From: Arthrobacter sp. PsM3 | GTDB taxonomy: Bacteria; Actinomycetota; Actinomycetes; Actinomycetales; Micrococcaceae | Direction: 5' to 3' | DNA length: 64,000 nt | NCBI RefSeq assembly: GCF_030433895.1 | Contig: NZ_JARUXE010000002.1 | Coordinates: 62,001 to 126,000, forward strand | Translations under genes and position numbers: made by a program | The notes under the pieces: generated by a model | What the model was told of the DNA's origin: nothing | The model's database searches: none | Seen by the model: only the letters and a program-made list of their open reading frames with translations | Part shown: piece after piece, positions 8,786 to 17,274 of the stretch | How positions within the stretch are numbered: the stretch's first letter is position 1 | Layout: every line of letters begins with the position of its first letter

Positions 8786-8834
8786 TTTGCTGCCGGGAAA
8801 GGTTGCTGTCGGGAAAGGTTTGCTGTCAGGAGAG
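8786..8834. repeat. Three tandem 16-17 bp imperfect repeats
   Basis: Units TTTGCTGCCGGGAAAGG (8786-8802), TTGCTGTCGGGAAAGG (8803-8818) and TTTGCTGTCAGGAGAG (8819-8834) are in tandem. The last unit covers the stop codon of the NUDIX gene, suggesting that the array grew by duplication of that gene end. Confidence 0.6.
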
Positions 8835-9278
8835 TTTGCCGTCCAGCGGGCGTTCGCGGTAAAGCCGGAGCGCCGCGTCGACGAGCGAGACTTTGTTCAG
8901 CCCTGTGACGTCCCCGAGCGGAATCCAGGCCGCGTGCGTGGTGCTGCCGTTCACCTCGTGCCGCAGCTCACCGCCGGTGATGGTCGCTTCGTAGATCAGC
9001 CGGAGAGACTGGAAATCGCGTTCGCCGCCGTCGATCCGGATCTCCGCGGGCCAGTGCCCGACGTCGATCCCGAGCATGGCGCCGACCTCCGCGTGGTAGC
9101 CGGTTTCCTCATGGATCTCCCGGCGGCAGCCGTCGACGGGGTGCTCGCCCAGGTCCAGGCCGCCGCCCGGCAGGGTCCAGCCTTCCTTGCCGCCCTGCTT
9201 CCAGTACGCCAGGAGGATGGCGCCGTCGCGGATGATGACCGCGTAGGCAGCGGGGCGGGTGTCGAAGTTCAGGCTCAT
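8826..9278 (-). CDS. NUDIX hydrolase
   Basis: This 150-residue NUDIX protein hydrolyses a nucleoside-diphosphate-linked substrate that cannot be named from sequence. The Nudix box reads GGGLDLGEHPVDGCRREIHE and continues with ETGY, matching G-x5-E-x7-R-E-x2-E-E-x-G. The N-terminal strand PAAYAVIIRDGAILLAYW is typical of small house-cleaning or ADP-ribose-type members. It is on the same strand as rsgA but separated by ~330 bases, so it is probably transcribed on its own. Its C-terminus overlaps a short tandem repeat. Confidence 0.88.
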   Translation of the reverse strand: MSLNFDTRPAAYAVIIRDGAILLAYWKQGGKEGWTLPGGGLDLGEHPVDGCRREIHEETGYHAEVGAMLGIDVGHWPAEIRIDGGERDFQSLRLIYEATITGGELRHEVNGSTTHAAWIPLGDVTGLNKVSLVDAALRLYRERPLDGKLS

Positions 9279-9346
9279 CCCTCCAGCGTAGTGGCCGGAC
9301 AGCGTGGTGACCCGGCCGGGCCGGGCCAGTCCTGGCCAGCCCTGTT

Positions 9347-9413
9347 CAGCCGGGTCAGCCCTGTTTGAACAGGGCCGGGCCAGCCGGGTGGCTCGGCAGC
9401 CGGGTCAGCCCTG
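9347..9413. repeat. Direct repeats and hairpin at the 3' end of the kinase gene
   Basis: The 17-mer CAGCCGGGTCAGCCCTG occurs at 9347-9363 and again at 9397-9413, where it covers the stop codon of the sugar-kinase gene. Between them GCCCTGTT-TG-AACAGGGC (9358-9375) can form a hairpin that may act as a weak terminator for the minus-strand kinase gene. Confidence 0.55.
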
Positions 9414-10343
9414 CTCAGCCACGAGCTGGAGCACACCAAACACTGGGTCCTGCTCCAGGACGCGGACGTCGGTGACCCCTGCGGCGGCCAGTGCGGACCG
9501 GAAGGATCCCTGCAGGCGGGGGACGTTCATGCCCAGCCCGCCGCCCAGGATCACCGGGCCGTCGATGCCGAGCTGGCGGACAGTCTGCAGCGCCAGGGCT
9601 GCCAGGTCCCGTCCGGCCTGGTCCACGAGTTCCTGGCTGGCGGCGTGACCGGCTGCGGCAGCCTCGACCACGAGCCGGGCCCGCTCGGCCCAGTACCGGC
9701 GTCCGGTGTCCGTCGAATGGAAGAGCGCGATCAGTTTGTTGGGGTCGTCGACACCGCACGAGGCCAGCAGGGCCGTGGTCAGTTCGTCCGGTGCCAGGCC
9801 CTGGTTCATCCGGCGGAGGCTGTGGCGGACGGCCTCGCGGCCCAGCCAGTACCCGCTGCCCTCGTCGCCCAGCAGGTAACCCCAGCCGCCCGCGCGCGCT
9901 TCGCCGCCGCTGCTGTTCCTGCCCCAGGCGGCCGAGCCCGTGCCGCCGATAACGGCTACGCCGGTGCTCGCTCCGCCGGCCGCCAGCAGCAGCCTCGAGT
10001 CGTGGACCACGGTGATCCGGGCGCCCGGCACATGCGGGGCGATCAGTGCGGCGAGCGCCGCGGCGTCGGCGACGGTATCGATGCCGCCGGCTCCCGCGTA
10101 GACCTGGGCCACGGTTCCCCCGCCGATCAGGGCAAAGAGTTCCGCGAGATGGCGGGCCGCTTCCTCGCGGCTGACGTTCTGCACGTTCGAGCTGCCGACC
10201 GAGTGGTCGGCCGCGGCCCGGCCGTCCTCGAAGCGGACTCCGCGGGTCTTGGTCCCGCCGATGTCGAGGCCGATCACAGTCCCTGCCGCGGTGCTGGAAG
10301 GAAGGTCGGAGGCCGCCGCCGGCGGGATGTCAGAATGGGTCAC
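9405..10343 (-). CDS. BadF/BadG/BcrA/BcrD-family ATPase, N-acetylglucosamine-kinase-like
   Basis: This 312-residue ASKHA-fold protein resembles bacterial N-acetylglucosamine kinases, which phosphorylate recycled cell-wall sugar. The phosphate-1 motif GLDIGGTKTRGVRFEDG is near the N-terminus. An adenosine-type segment GGTGSAAWG and a glycine-rich VILGGGLGMN near the C-terminus are also seen. The gene is divergent from the nitronate monooxygenase, with only 36 bases between starts, so the promoters must overlap. The sugar specificity is inferred from family similarity. Confidence 0.8.
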   Translation of the reverse strand: MTHSDIPPAAASDLPSSTAAGTVIGLDIGGTKTRGVRFEDGRAAADHSVGSSNVQNVSREEAARHLAELFALIGGGTVAQVYAGAGGIDTVADAAALAALIAPHVPGARITVVHDSRLLLAAGGASTGVAVIGGTGSAAWGRNSSGGEARAGGWGYLLGDEGSGYWLGREAVRHSLRRMNQGLAPDELTTALLASCGVDDPNKLIALFHSTDTGRRYWAERARLVVEAAAAGHAASQELVDQAGRDLAALALQTVRQLGIDGPVILGGGLGMNVPRLQGSFRSALAAAGVTDVRVLEQDPVFGVLQLVAEQG

Positions 10344-10379
10344 CAGACCAGCCTACTGAATCGTCTCCAGGAGTGACTC

Positions 10380-11438
10380 ATGCCGCATACCCTCTTCGGC
10401 GCCCGCATCATCGCGGCCCCCATGGCCGGCGGGACGTCGACGCCCGGCTTCGTGACGGCCGTGCATGACGCCGGCGGCCTGGGCTTTCTCGCCGCAGGAT
10501 ACAAAAGCGTCGAGGCCATGCAGGCCGAGATCGGCGGCGCCCGGACCCTGGGGGCGCGGTTCGGTGTGAATGTGTTTGTCCCCGATCCCGCCCAGCTGCC
10601 GCCGTCGGAGGCCGTGCAGGCGCAGCTCGAGGAGTACCGCGGCCAGCTGCGGGCGGACGCCCGGCGGTACGGCGTGGAGATCCCGCCGCTGCGGCTCGAC
10701 GACGACGACCAGTGGCTGGGCAAGGTCGAGGCGCTCCTGGCTGATCCGGTGGAACTGGTCAGTTTCGCTTTCGGGCTGCCGGGCGCCGATGTTGTGCGTG
10801 CGCTCCAGCGGGCTGGCTCAGCGGTGCTGGCCACCGTCACCACGGTTGCCGAGGCGCTCGAGGGCGCCGGGCAGGGCGTGGACGCGCTGGTGGTGCAGCA
10901 TGCGAGCGCCGGCGGCCACAGCGCGGCCTTCCAGCCACGCCCCGTAGGCCAGGGGGCCTCCCTGGATGCCGGGCACGAAGACAGCCTGCAGGGCACGACG
11001 GCGGAGCTGCTCGCCCAGGTGCGGTCCGCCGTCGGGCTCCCGCTTGTTGCTGCCGGCGGGGTGATGGACCGGGCGGGACTGGACGACGTGCTGGCCGCGG
11101 GGGCACAGGCAGCCCAGCTGGGCACCGCGTTCCTCCGCACGGACGAGAGCGGCGCCCGGCAGCTGCATAAGGACGCCCTCGCCAGCCCGCACTTCACGCA
11201 GACCCTGCTGACGAGGGCCTTCACCGGACGGCCGGCCCGGGCGCTGGTCAACGAATTTGTCCGGGACCACCCCGACGCACCGGAGGCCTATCCTGCCGTG
11301 CACCACCTCACAGCCCCCCTGCGCGCGGCAGCAGCCGCCGCCGGGGATGCGGAACGGCTGAACCTCTGGGCCGGGACGGGCTGGCAGCAGGCGCGGACCG
11401 GTTCCGTGGCGGAGGTGATGGCGGGGCTGCTGGGCTGA
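10380..11438 (+). CDS. Nitronate monooxygenase (FMN-dependent)
   Basis: This 352-residue TIM-barrel flavoenzyme belongs to the 2-nitropropane dioxygenase/nitronate monooxygenase family, which oxidises alkyl nitronates such as propionate-3-nitronate. The N-terminus IIAAPMAGGTSTPGFVTAV, the catalytic-region QHASAGGHSAAF (conserved His) and the phosphate-binding PLVAAGGVMD followed by GAQAAQLGTAFL are all characteristic. GGAG lies just before the ATG. It is divergent from the kinase gene. A plausible role is detoxification of nitro compounds, but the substrate is not evident. Confidence 0.9.
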   Translation: MPHTLFGARIIAAPMAGGTSTPGFVTAVHDAGGLGFLAAGYKSVEAMQAEIGGARTLGARFGVNVFVPDPAQLPPSEAVQAQLEEYRGQLRADARRYGVEIPPLRLDDDDQWLGKVEALLADPVELVSFAFGLPGADVVRALQRAGSAVLATVTTVAEALEGAGQGVDALVVQHASAGGHSAAFQPRPVGQGASLDAGHEDSLQGTTAELLAQVRSAVGLPLVAAGGVMDRAGLDDVLAAGAQAAQLGTAFLRTDESGARQLHKDALASPHFTQTLLTRAFTGRPARALVNEFVRDHPDAPEAYPAVHHLTAPLRAAAAAAGDAERLNLWAGTGWQQARTGSVAEVMAGLLG

Positions 11439-11546
11439 CGTCCTGCCGGCCTGCTGGACGGACGGCGCGCCCCACCGCGGTCTCCTGCCCACGACCTTCA
11501 CCTGCTCGTCCCGGACACCCACCCGGTCCTCCGCCGACCCGCCCCT

Positions 11547-11617
11547 CGAAATCGCCGGAACAGCCCGAAATCGCGGGACTTCCGGCGAATTCGTTCTGCT
11601 GCGGCGAATTCGCGCCG
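11547..11617. repeat. Imperfect palindromic cluster between convergent genes
   Basis: CGAAATCGCCGGA (11547-11559) is inverted at 11581-11593 with one mismatch. A further related GGCGAATTCGCGCCGG lies just after it. The cluster lies between the nitronate monooxygenase and the LysR gene, whose 3' ends face each other. No T-run is present, so it is more likely a repeat than a standard terminator. Confidence 0.5.
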
Positions 11618-11626
11618 GGGGCTGGC

Positions 11627-12610
11627 TCAGGTGCCGGAACGGCCGCGGACGAAGCCTGCCAGAAGTGCCGGGCCCTCGCTGAGCACCAGTTCCCGGAACA
11701 GCCGCACCGGGTCCGGCTCGGCGTCCGGCCCCCCACGCCGTTCCCGCCACGCCAGGCCGATCTCCCGGAAGGCAAGGCCTGAATCCAGGGCGAGCTCCAC
11801 CCAGCCGAGGTCCCCGGACTGCGCTGGGGTGTGGTGGCCCGGGGCCAGCTCCCCGGGCAGGAGGATGCTCACCCCGAGACCCGCCGAGACGAGTCCCCTG
11901 GCCGTGTGCGAGTCCTGGCTTTCGAAAGCGATGCGGGGCCGGAAGCCCGCCTCCCGGAACAGTGCATCCGTCAGCGAGCGCAGGCCGTAGCCTGCACCCA
12001 TCGCCACGAATGGATCATGCCGGATCTCCGCCAGGCGGGCGCGGCGGCGCTTGGCGAGCGGGTGCCGGTGGTGGACGACGAGCCGCAGCGGTTCCCGGTA
12101 CAGGGCGGCCGAGGAGATCAGCCGGCTCGGCGCCGCGATCGGGGCGGTCAAGGCCAGGTCCGCGTCGCTGGCGGCAAGTTCCGCCAGGCAGGCGTCCCGC
12201 GCGCCCTGGCGGAGGTCAAAGGCCGGCTGGGGATGCCGGCTGCGGAAGGCGCTGATCAGCAGCGGCAGCATCGCCTCGCCGAAGGTGTGCTGGAAGGACA
12301 CGGCGATCCGGCCGCGCACCACTTCCGATTCGTGCCGGACCAGGTCCAGCCCGGTCTGGAACTCGCCCAGCGCGGCCTCGATGTGGGGCAGGAGCGCCTT
12401 GGCCGCGGGAGTCAGCCGCACGCCGCGGCCGTCGCGGATCAGCAGTTCCGTCCCGATGATGCGGCTGGCCCGTGCGATTCCCCGGCTGACCGTCGACTGC
12501 GGCAGCCCCAGCACTTCGGCGGTCTCCGTGATGTGCTGCGTGCGCCCGAGCTCGGCCAGCAGGGGCAGCAGCGGGAGCAGTTGCACCAAATGCCTGTGCT
12601 CTACGTCCAT
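11627..12610 (-). CDS. LysR-family transcriptional regulator (YnfL-like)
   Basis: This 327-residue regulator has an N-terminal winged HTH (ITETAEVLGLPQSTVSRGIAR) and a C-terminal substrate-binding fold. I chose ATG at 12610 because GAAGGG lies six bases upstream. An in-frame ATG at 12643 lacks a ribosome binding site and would overlap the putative operator. The frame remains open far upstream, across the MFS gene, but that part is antisense and not protein-like. It is divergent from an MFS gene of the YnfM type, the same pairing as E. coli ynfL-ynfM, so it probably controls that transporter. The effector is unknown. Confidence 0.88.
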   Translation of the reverse strand: MDVEHRHLVQLLPLLPLLAELGRTQHITETAEVLGLPQSTVSRGIARASRIIGTELLIRDGRGVRLTPAAKALLPHIEAALGEFQTGLDLVRHESEVVRGRIAVSFQHTFGEAMLPLLISAFRSRHPQPAFDLRQGARDACLAELAASDADLALTAPIAAPSRLISSAALYREPLRLVVHHRHPLAKRRRARLAEIRHDPFVAMGAGYGLRSLTDALFREAGFRPRIAFESQDSHTARGLVSAGLGVSILLPGELAPGHHTPAQSGDLGWVELALDSGLAFREIGLAWRERRGGPDAEPDPVRLFRELVLSEGPALLAGFVRGRSGT

Positions 12611-12643
12611 GACCAGCCCTTCAAATCGTTCCGTATTTGCCAT

Positions 12644-12675
12644 TGATTCTATGTGAATCATGCATTGGAAGCATG
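12644..12675. promoter_or_regulatory. Putative LysR operator between divergent regulator and MFS genes
   Basis: Two adjacent dyads lie in the divergent gap: TGATTC-TATGT-GAATCA (12644-12660, perfect 6-bp arms) and CATGC-ATTGGAA-GCATG (12659-12675). Paired AT-rich dyads next to the regulator start are what LysR-type proteins usually bind. Binding itself is inferred. Confidence 0.55.
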
Positions 12676-12772
12676 CCTTGGCTGGGCCTACTCTGGGGAG
12701 ATGCCACGACTGCCGCTGCTCCGCCGCCCCGCTCCCGCCGGCCAGGTCCGGCCGGACCCGGTAGAGGGCACC

Positions 12773-14029
12773 ATGACCGGAAGCGCCACCGGCGCGGCCC
12801 CGGGCCCGGACGCCGCAGCCGGACCTGCCGTGTGGCCGGGGCATCCGAAGGGATCCCCGGCCTACCGGAAGATCCTCGCGGGGCTGGCTTTCGCCGGCGT
12901 CGCCACCTTTGCCCAGCTGTACTCCACCCAGGCGGTGCTGCCGATGATGGCAGCGGAGCTGCAGGTGACGGCGGCCGAGGCGGCACTCACCATCTCGCTG
13001 GCCACCGTGGGACTGGCCGTGACGGTGCTTCCCTGGTCCTTCCTGGCCGACCGGATCGGCCGGGTCCGGGCCATGATGTGGGGCATTTCCGCCGCCACAG
13101 CCTTGGGCCTGCTGGTCCCGCTCGCCTCCAGCTTCCCGATGCTCCTGGGCCTGCGGATGCTCGAAGGCGCGGCCCTGGGCGGCATCCCCGCCATCGCCAT
13201 CGCCTACCTCAATGAGGAGGTCAACAAGGCCCATGCCGCGATGGCGGCCGGAACCTACGTCGCCGGCACCACCCTGGGTGGCCTCGCCGGCCGGCTGCTC
13301 GCCGGCTTTGTCGGCGAACTGTGGGGATGGCGGGCCGCGGCCCTGGCCGTCTCGGTCCTGGCGGCCGTGGCAGCGGCCCTGTTCGTCGCCCTGGTGCCGC
13401 AGGCCCGGGGATTCACGGCCGCGGCTGCCAGCGGCTTCCGCGGGGCGCTCCGGACGCTGGCGGGCCACGGGCGGAATCCGCGGCTCCTGGCGCTCTACGT
13501 CCAGGCGTTCCTGCTGATGGGCGGCTTCGTGGCCGTCTACAACTACCTGGGCTTCCGGCTCTCCGGTGAACCGTTCAGCCTGCCGGCCACCGTCATCAGC
13601 CTGATCTTCCTGGCCTACCTCTCCGGCACGGTGTCCTCGCGCTGGGCCGGCGGACTGACGGAGCGGTTCGGGCGGCGCACGGTGCTGGTCGCAGGGACGG
13701 TGCTGATGGTGGCGGGCCTGGCGCTGACGCTGACGCAACTGCTGGCGCTCATCATGGCGGGCCTGCTGCTGTTCACCGCGGGCTTTTTCGCGGCGCACAG
13801 CGTCGGCGCCGGCTGGACCGGAGTGATTGCCACGACCGGCCGGGCCCAGGCGGCCTCGCTCTACAACCTCGCGTATTACCTCGGCTCCAGCGTCATCGGC
13901 TGGGCCGGGGGCCTGGTCTTCCAGTCACTGGGCTGGACGGCCCTGGCACTGACCGTGATGGGGCTTGCCTGCACGACGGCGGTGATCACCGCCGTCGTGC
14001 ATCCCGCACGGCCGGCCGCTAGCGGGTAG
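12773..14029 (+). CDS. MFS transporter, YnfM-like
   Basis: This ~418-residue, 12-helix major facilitator resembles YnfM and the arabinose-efflux group. The conserved DRIGRVRAM loop follows helix 2 and a second ERFGRRTVLV loop precedes helix 8. The first helix region, FAQLYSTQAVLPMMAAELQV, is typical of this subfamily. I prefer ATG at 12773 with AGAGGG six bases upstream; an in-frame ATG at 12653 would add 40 residues, Pro/Arg-rich and overlapping the operator. Its last 11 bases overlap the convergent PLP-enzyme gene. The substrate is unknown. Confidence 0.85.
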   Translation: MTGSATGAAPGPDAAAGPAVWPGHPKGSPAYRKILAGLAFAGVATFAQLYSTQAVLPMMAAELQVTAAEAALTISLATVGLAVTVLPWSFLADRIGRVRAMMWGISAATALGLLVPLASSFPMLLGLRMLEGAALGGIPAIAIAYLNEEVNKAHAAMAAGTYVAGTTLGGLAGRLLAGFVGELWGWRAAALAVSVLAAVAAALFVALVPQARGFTAAAASGFRGALRTLAGHGRNPRLLALYVQAFLLMGGFVAVYNYLGFRLSGEPFSLPATVISLIFLAYLSGTVSSRWAGGLTERFGRRTVLVAGTVLMVAGLALTLTQLLALIMAGLLLFTAGFFAAHSVGAGWTGVIATTGRAQAASLYNLAYYLGSSVIGWAGGLVFQSLGWTALALTVMGLACTTAVITAVVHPARPAASG

Positions 14030-15182
14030 CTTCGATGGCCTGCACGAGGTCGGCCACGACGTCGGACGGGTCCTCCAGTCCCACCGAAACCCGCAGCAGG
14101 CTGGCATGCGGCTTGGCGTCGGCGGCCACCGGCCGGTGGGTCAGCCCGGCCGGGTGCTGGATCAGGGTGTCGATGCCGCCGAGCGAAACCGCATGCGTGA
14201 TCATGTTGACGGCGGAGGGAATCCGTTCGGCGTGCTCGGCGGTGGCCACCTCAAAGGCGATCAGCGAACCGGGACCGGCCATTTGCGTCCCGATCAGCCC
14301 CTGCGGATCGCACTCCGGCAGCCCCGGATAAAAGACACGGCGAACCAGCCCGTGCCCGGCGAGGGCGGCCGCGACCTTCTGCGCGCTGGCCTGCTGGGCG
14401 CGCACCCGGACCGGCAGCGTGGCCAGGCCGCGGTGCAGCAGGTACGCGGGCCAGGGCGTGAGGATGCCCCCGGTGACAGCGCGGATCTGGCGCAGCCTCG
14501 TGGTCCACTCGGGTGCCGCGGCCACGACGCCGCCCATGGCATCGCCGTGTCCGCCGAGAAACTTGGTGGCGCTGTGCAGCACCATCGCGGCACCGTGCCG
14601 AAAGGGGCGCTGGAGGATCGGGCTGGCGAAGGTGTTGTCGACCAGAAGCGGGACACCGTCGGCTGCCGCAGCCACGCGGGCGATATCGACGAGCTCCAGG
14701 CTCGGATTGGCCGGCGTCTCGAGGATCACCAGGCCGGTGTCGGGCCGGAGCGCGGCGTGCACACCCTCCGGGGTGGTGAACGTGACGTCGTTGCCGAGCA
14801 CCCCCGAGGCAAGCAGGTGGTCACTTCCGCCGTACAACGGCCGCACCGCCACCACGTGCTTCTTTCCGGTGGCGACGACGGCGAGCAGCACGGCGCTGAG
14901 CGCCGCCATGCCGGTGGCGAACGCGACAGCCTCCGGGGTGTCCTCGAGGACGGCAACGCCCTCCTCGAACCGCGCCACGGTGGGATTCCAGAGCCGCTGG
15001 TAGACGGTGCTCTGGCCCTCCACGTGGGTACCGCCTGTTGCCATGTGCTCGTAGGCCAGGCCGCCGTCGTGCACGGAGGGAAGCGGTGCGGTGGTGGAGA
15101 GATCGATCGGTACTGCGTGCACACCCAGTTCAGTGAGGCCATTCCGGCCGGCGTGGACAGCCAGCGAGTCTTGAGAAAGCAC
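14019..15182 (-). CDS. Trans-sulfuration-family PLP lyase (cystathionine/methionine gamma-lyase type)
   Basis: This 387-residue enzyme belongs to the Cys/Met metabolism PLP family. The PLP lysine lies in LHSATKFLGGHGDAMGG, preceded by LVDNTFASPI. The N-terminal YEHMATGG loop and the C-terminal SLGGIDTLIQHPA segment also match. Family members cleave or exchange the gamma-substituent of cystathionine, methionine or homoserine esters; sequence alone does not settle which. The GTG start has AAGGAG four bases upstream. It is divergent from an Lrp/AsnC regulator, the arrangement known for methionine gamma-lyase mdeA with mdeR in Pseudomonas, which makes a catabolic gamma-lyase plausible. Confidence 0.82.
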   Translation of the reverse strand: MLSQDSLAVHAGRNGLTELGVHAVPIDLSTTAPLPSVHDGGLAYEHMATGGTHVEGQSTVYQRLWNPTVARFEEGVAVLEDTPEAVAFATGMAALSAVLLAVVATGKKHVVAVRPLYGGSDHLLASGVLGNDVTFTTPEGVHAALRPDTGLVILETPANPSLELVDIARVAAAADGVPLLVDNTFASPILQRPFRHGAAMVLHSATKFLGGHGDAMGGVVAAAPEWTTRLRQIRAVTGGILTPWPAYLLHRGLATLPVRVRAQQASAQKVAAALAGHGLVRRVFYPGLPECDPQGLIGTQMAGPGSLIAFEVATAEHAERIPSAVNMITHAVSLGGIDTLIQHPAGLTHRPVAADAKPHASLLRVSVGLEDPSDVVADLVQAIEATR

Positions 15183-15314
15183 CTTGCTCCTTATGAATAT
15201 TCACCGTTGAATTCCGCAAGTATCTGGCAATAATTCGGGGTTTTGTAGGGCCTGCGAATGGAAATGCCGGAATGCGCCGTTTATGATGAACTGACAACAC
15301 TTCAAGGAGGACCC

Positions 15315-15821
15315 GTGAGCAGCAGTGCGAAGAATCTTCGGCCGGGAGCCGGTTCCGGCGAGCCGCTGGACGCCATCGACGAGCGCCTGCTCGCCGCACT
15401 CGTCGCCGATGCCCGGATCTCCAACAAGCAGCTGGCCGAGCTGGTCGGCATCGCGCCGTCCACGGCCCTGATGCGCACCCGGGCGCTTTCGGAACGCGGG
15501 ATCATCCAGGGCTTCGAGGCGAAGCTGAGCCTGTCCGCGATCGGCCGCTCCGTGCAGGCCCTCATCGCCGTCAGACTCCGCGCCCACGACCGCGAGCAGA
15601 TCGACCGCTTCACGGCGCGCGTCCCCAAGCTCCCCGCGGTGCTTTCGACGTTCCATACCTCGGGCTCAGTGGACTACCTGCTGCACATCGCCGTCGCCAC
15701 CACCGAGGACCTTCGCGACTGGGTGCTGGACAACTTGGCGACCGATCCGGTCGTGGGCCATACCGAGACAACGCTCGTTTTCGACCACATCCAGGGCAAC
15801 CAGGGCCCGCTGCCCGACTAG
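15315..15821 (+). CDS. Lrp/AsnC-family regulator of the adjacent lyase gene
   Basis: This ~168-residue regulator has an N-terminal HTH (DARISNKQLAELVGIAPSTALMR) and a C-terminal RAM ligand-binding domain (VQALIAVRLRAHD...SGSVDYLLHIAVATTEDL). GTG at 15315 is chosen because AAGGAGG stands five bases upstream; the in-frame ATG at 15258 has no site. It is divergent from the PLP lyase and probably controls it in response to an amino acid, by analogy with MdeR. The 132-base gap contains the dyad GAATATTC (15195-15202) and other AT-rich sequence suitable for operators. Confidence 0.88.
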   Translation: MSSSAKNLRPGAGSGEPLDAIDERLLAALVADARISNKQLAELVGIAPSTALMRTRALSERGIIQGFEAKLSLSAIGRSVQALIAVRLRAHDREQIDRFTARVPKLPAVLSTFHTSGSVDYLLHIAVATTEDLRDWVLDNLATDPVVGHTETTLVFDHIQGNQGPLPD

Positions 15822-15878
15822 GCACTGGGTCACCGCAGCCCCTCCCAGCCGGGTCCGTCCGGCCCGCAGCCGGGTCCG

Positions 15879-17117
15879 TCAGGCGCCGCGCAACGCCCCG
15901 CGCAGCGTAATGGCGGCGAGGGTGACCGCCGCGATTGAACACAGCACGACGAAGCCGGCAACCGCCGCCTGCAGGCCAACAACACCGGCTGCGAGCCCCA
16001 GCCCGATGACGGGCAAGGCGCTGCCGAGGTAGGTGATGACGTAGACGGTGCTGATGATCTGGGCGTGGCGCGATGCCTCGACCTTCCCGGCCACATCGTT
16101 GAAGACGGTCCGGAAGGACACCCCCTGCCCGAATCCGGCGGTGATGCTCGCGAGGATCAACAGCCAGGGGCTGCTCCAGGCGGCAGCAGCCGCGATCAGC
16201 AGCACCGACACGGCCAGCATGCCAAGCCCGATCGGCACCACGAAGCGCCCCCGTACGGCGGTCAGCTGGCTGAGCGCGGAGGCCCCGAGCGTCAGCCCCG
16301 CCAGCAGACCGATCAGCGGCCGTGAATCGGCGTGGACGATCTGGGCGAAATAGCCGGGCGCCAGGGACAGGCAGAACCCGAACACGGTGAAGCTGAGGAA
16401 CCCCACCGAGGACGCGAGCCAGAAGGCGCCGCGTGCCTCACGGGAAACTGATGGCCGGCGGGGAGCCAGCACACTGAGCGGCTGCGGACCCGAAATCGAA
16501 GTGATGGCCGGCCGGGCCTTGAGCAGGTACAGCGGGACCAGCAGCGCGGCCAGGACCAGGGAGTGCAGGTAGTACGGCGTGGACGTGGGCCCCGGCAGCA
16601 GCGAGAGCACTCCCCCGATCGCCGGACCGGCCGCCACTCCGCCGGCGGATGCCAGCAGGGTAAACCGCGAGGCCCACTCGGGGCGGCTCGGCAGCAGCTC
16701 CCGCAGGGCCGCCGAACTGGCTCCCGTGGCAAGGGCCACCGCAATGCCCTGCAGGGCCCGGCCGGCACACAGCGCGAACAGGCTGTCCGCCATGGCAAAA
16801 ACGGATCCGCCGGCGAGGCCCACGAGCACCGCGAGGACCAGGGCGGCCCGGCGGCCGATGTGGTCCGACCAGTGGCCGGCCAGGATCAGGGTGGCCACCA
16901 GCGCCAGGACGTAGGCGGAAAAGGCCACGGTCACGTCCAGGGCGGTAATGCCAAGTTTGGCCTGCAGCAGCGGGTAGAGCGGCGTGGCGAGATTCGCGCC
17001 GACCAGCAGCGTGAAGATCACGACGCCGGCCATCACCAGCCGTGCGGTGGTCGAAGCATCCCAGCCCCAGCGGTCAGCCGTGGCCGGGCGCATGCGGAGT
17101 TCGCTGAAGACAGTCAT
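15879..17117 (-). CDS. MFS transporter
   Basis: This 412-residue protein has about 12 hydrophobic segments and the MFS loop GHWSDHIGRRAALV after the second helix. It resembles drug or metabolite efflux carriers; the substrate is not recognisable. It converges with the first Lrp gene and is divergent from the second Lrp regulator at 17275, which is probably its regulator. The start is the ATG at 17117; no strong ribosome binding site is evident. Confidence 0.85.
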   Translation of the reverse strand: MTVFSELRMRPATADRWGWDASTTARLVMAGVVIFTLLVGANLATPLYPLLQAKLGITALDVTVAFSAYVLALVATLILAGHWSDHIGRRAALVLAVLVGLAGGSVFAMADSLFALCAGRALQGIAVALATGASSAALRELLPSRPEWASRFTLLASAGGVAAGPAIGGVLSLLPGPTSTPYYLHSLVLAALLVPLYLLKARPAITSISGPQPLSVLAPRRPSVSREARGAFWLASSVGFLSFTVFGFCLSLAPGYFAQIVHADSRPLIGLLAGLTLGASALSQLTAVRGRFVVPIGLGMLAVSVLLIAAAAAWSSPWLLILASITAGFGQGVSFRTVFNDVAGKVEASRHAQIISTVYVITYLGSALPVIGLGLAAGVVGLQAAVAGFVVLCSIAAVTLAAITLRGALRGA

Positions 17118-17242
17118 GTCCGTGCCCTTGCGTGGAAGCGGGCCGCGTGTTCCCTGTGGTGGGGGAACCGCCGGCCCGCGAAATATTGGATACCTAAAGA
17201 ATGCGGCATTACTGACCCCACGGGCTGAACTCCATGCGAAAA

Positions 17243-17273
17243 TTGATCAAAACAGTCAATGAGCTGTTGACTG
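17243..17273. promoter_or_regulatory. Putative Lrp operator sites upstream of the second Lrp gene
   Basis: A perfect 8-bp palindrome TTGATCAA (17243-17250) is followed by CAGTCAA-TGAGCTG-TTGACTG (17253-17273), a dyad with perfect 7-bp arms ending one base before the regulator's ATG. Such AT-rich dyads in a divergent promoter gap fit autoregulation and control of the MFS gene by the Lrp-type protein. Confidence 0.55.
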
Positions 17274-17274
17274 A

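Noticed and set aside
12611-13798. A 723-codon open frame continuing upstream of the LysR gene across the MFS gene
   Set aside because: The extra part is antisense to a clear transporter, rich in Gln/Gly/Arg as shadow frames are, and the LysR gene has a good ribosome binding site at 12610.
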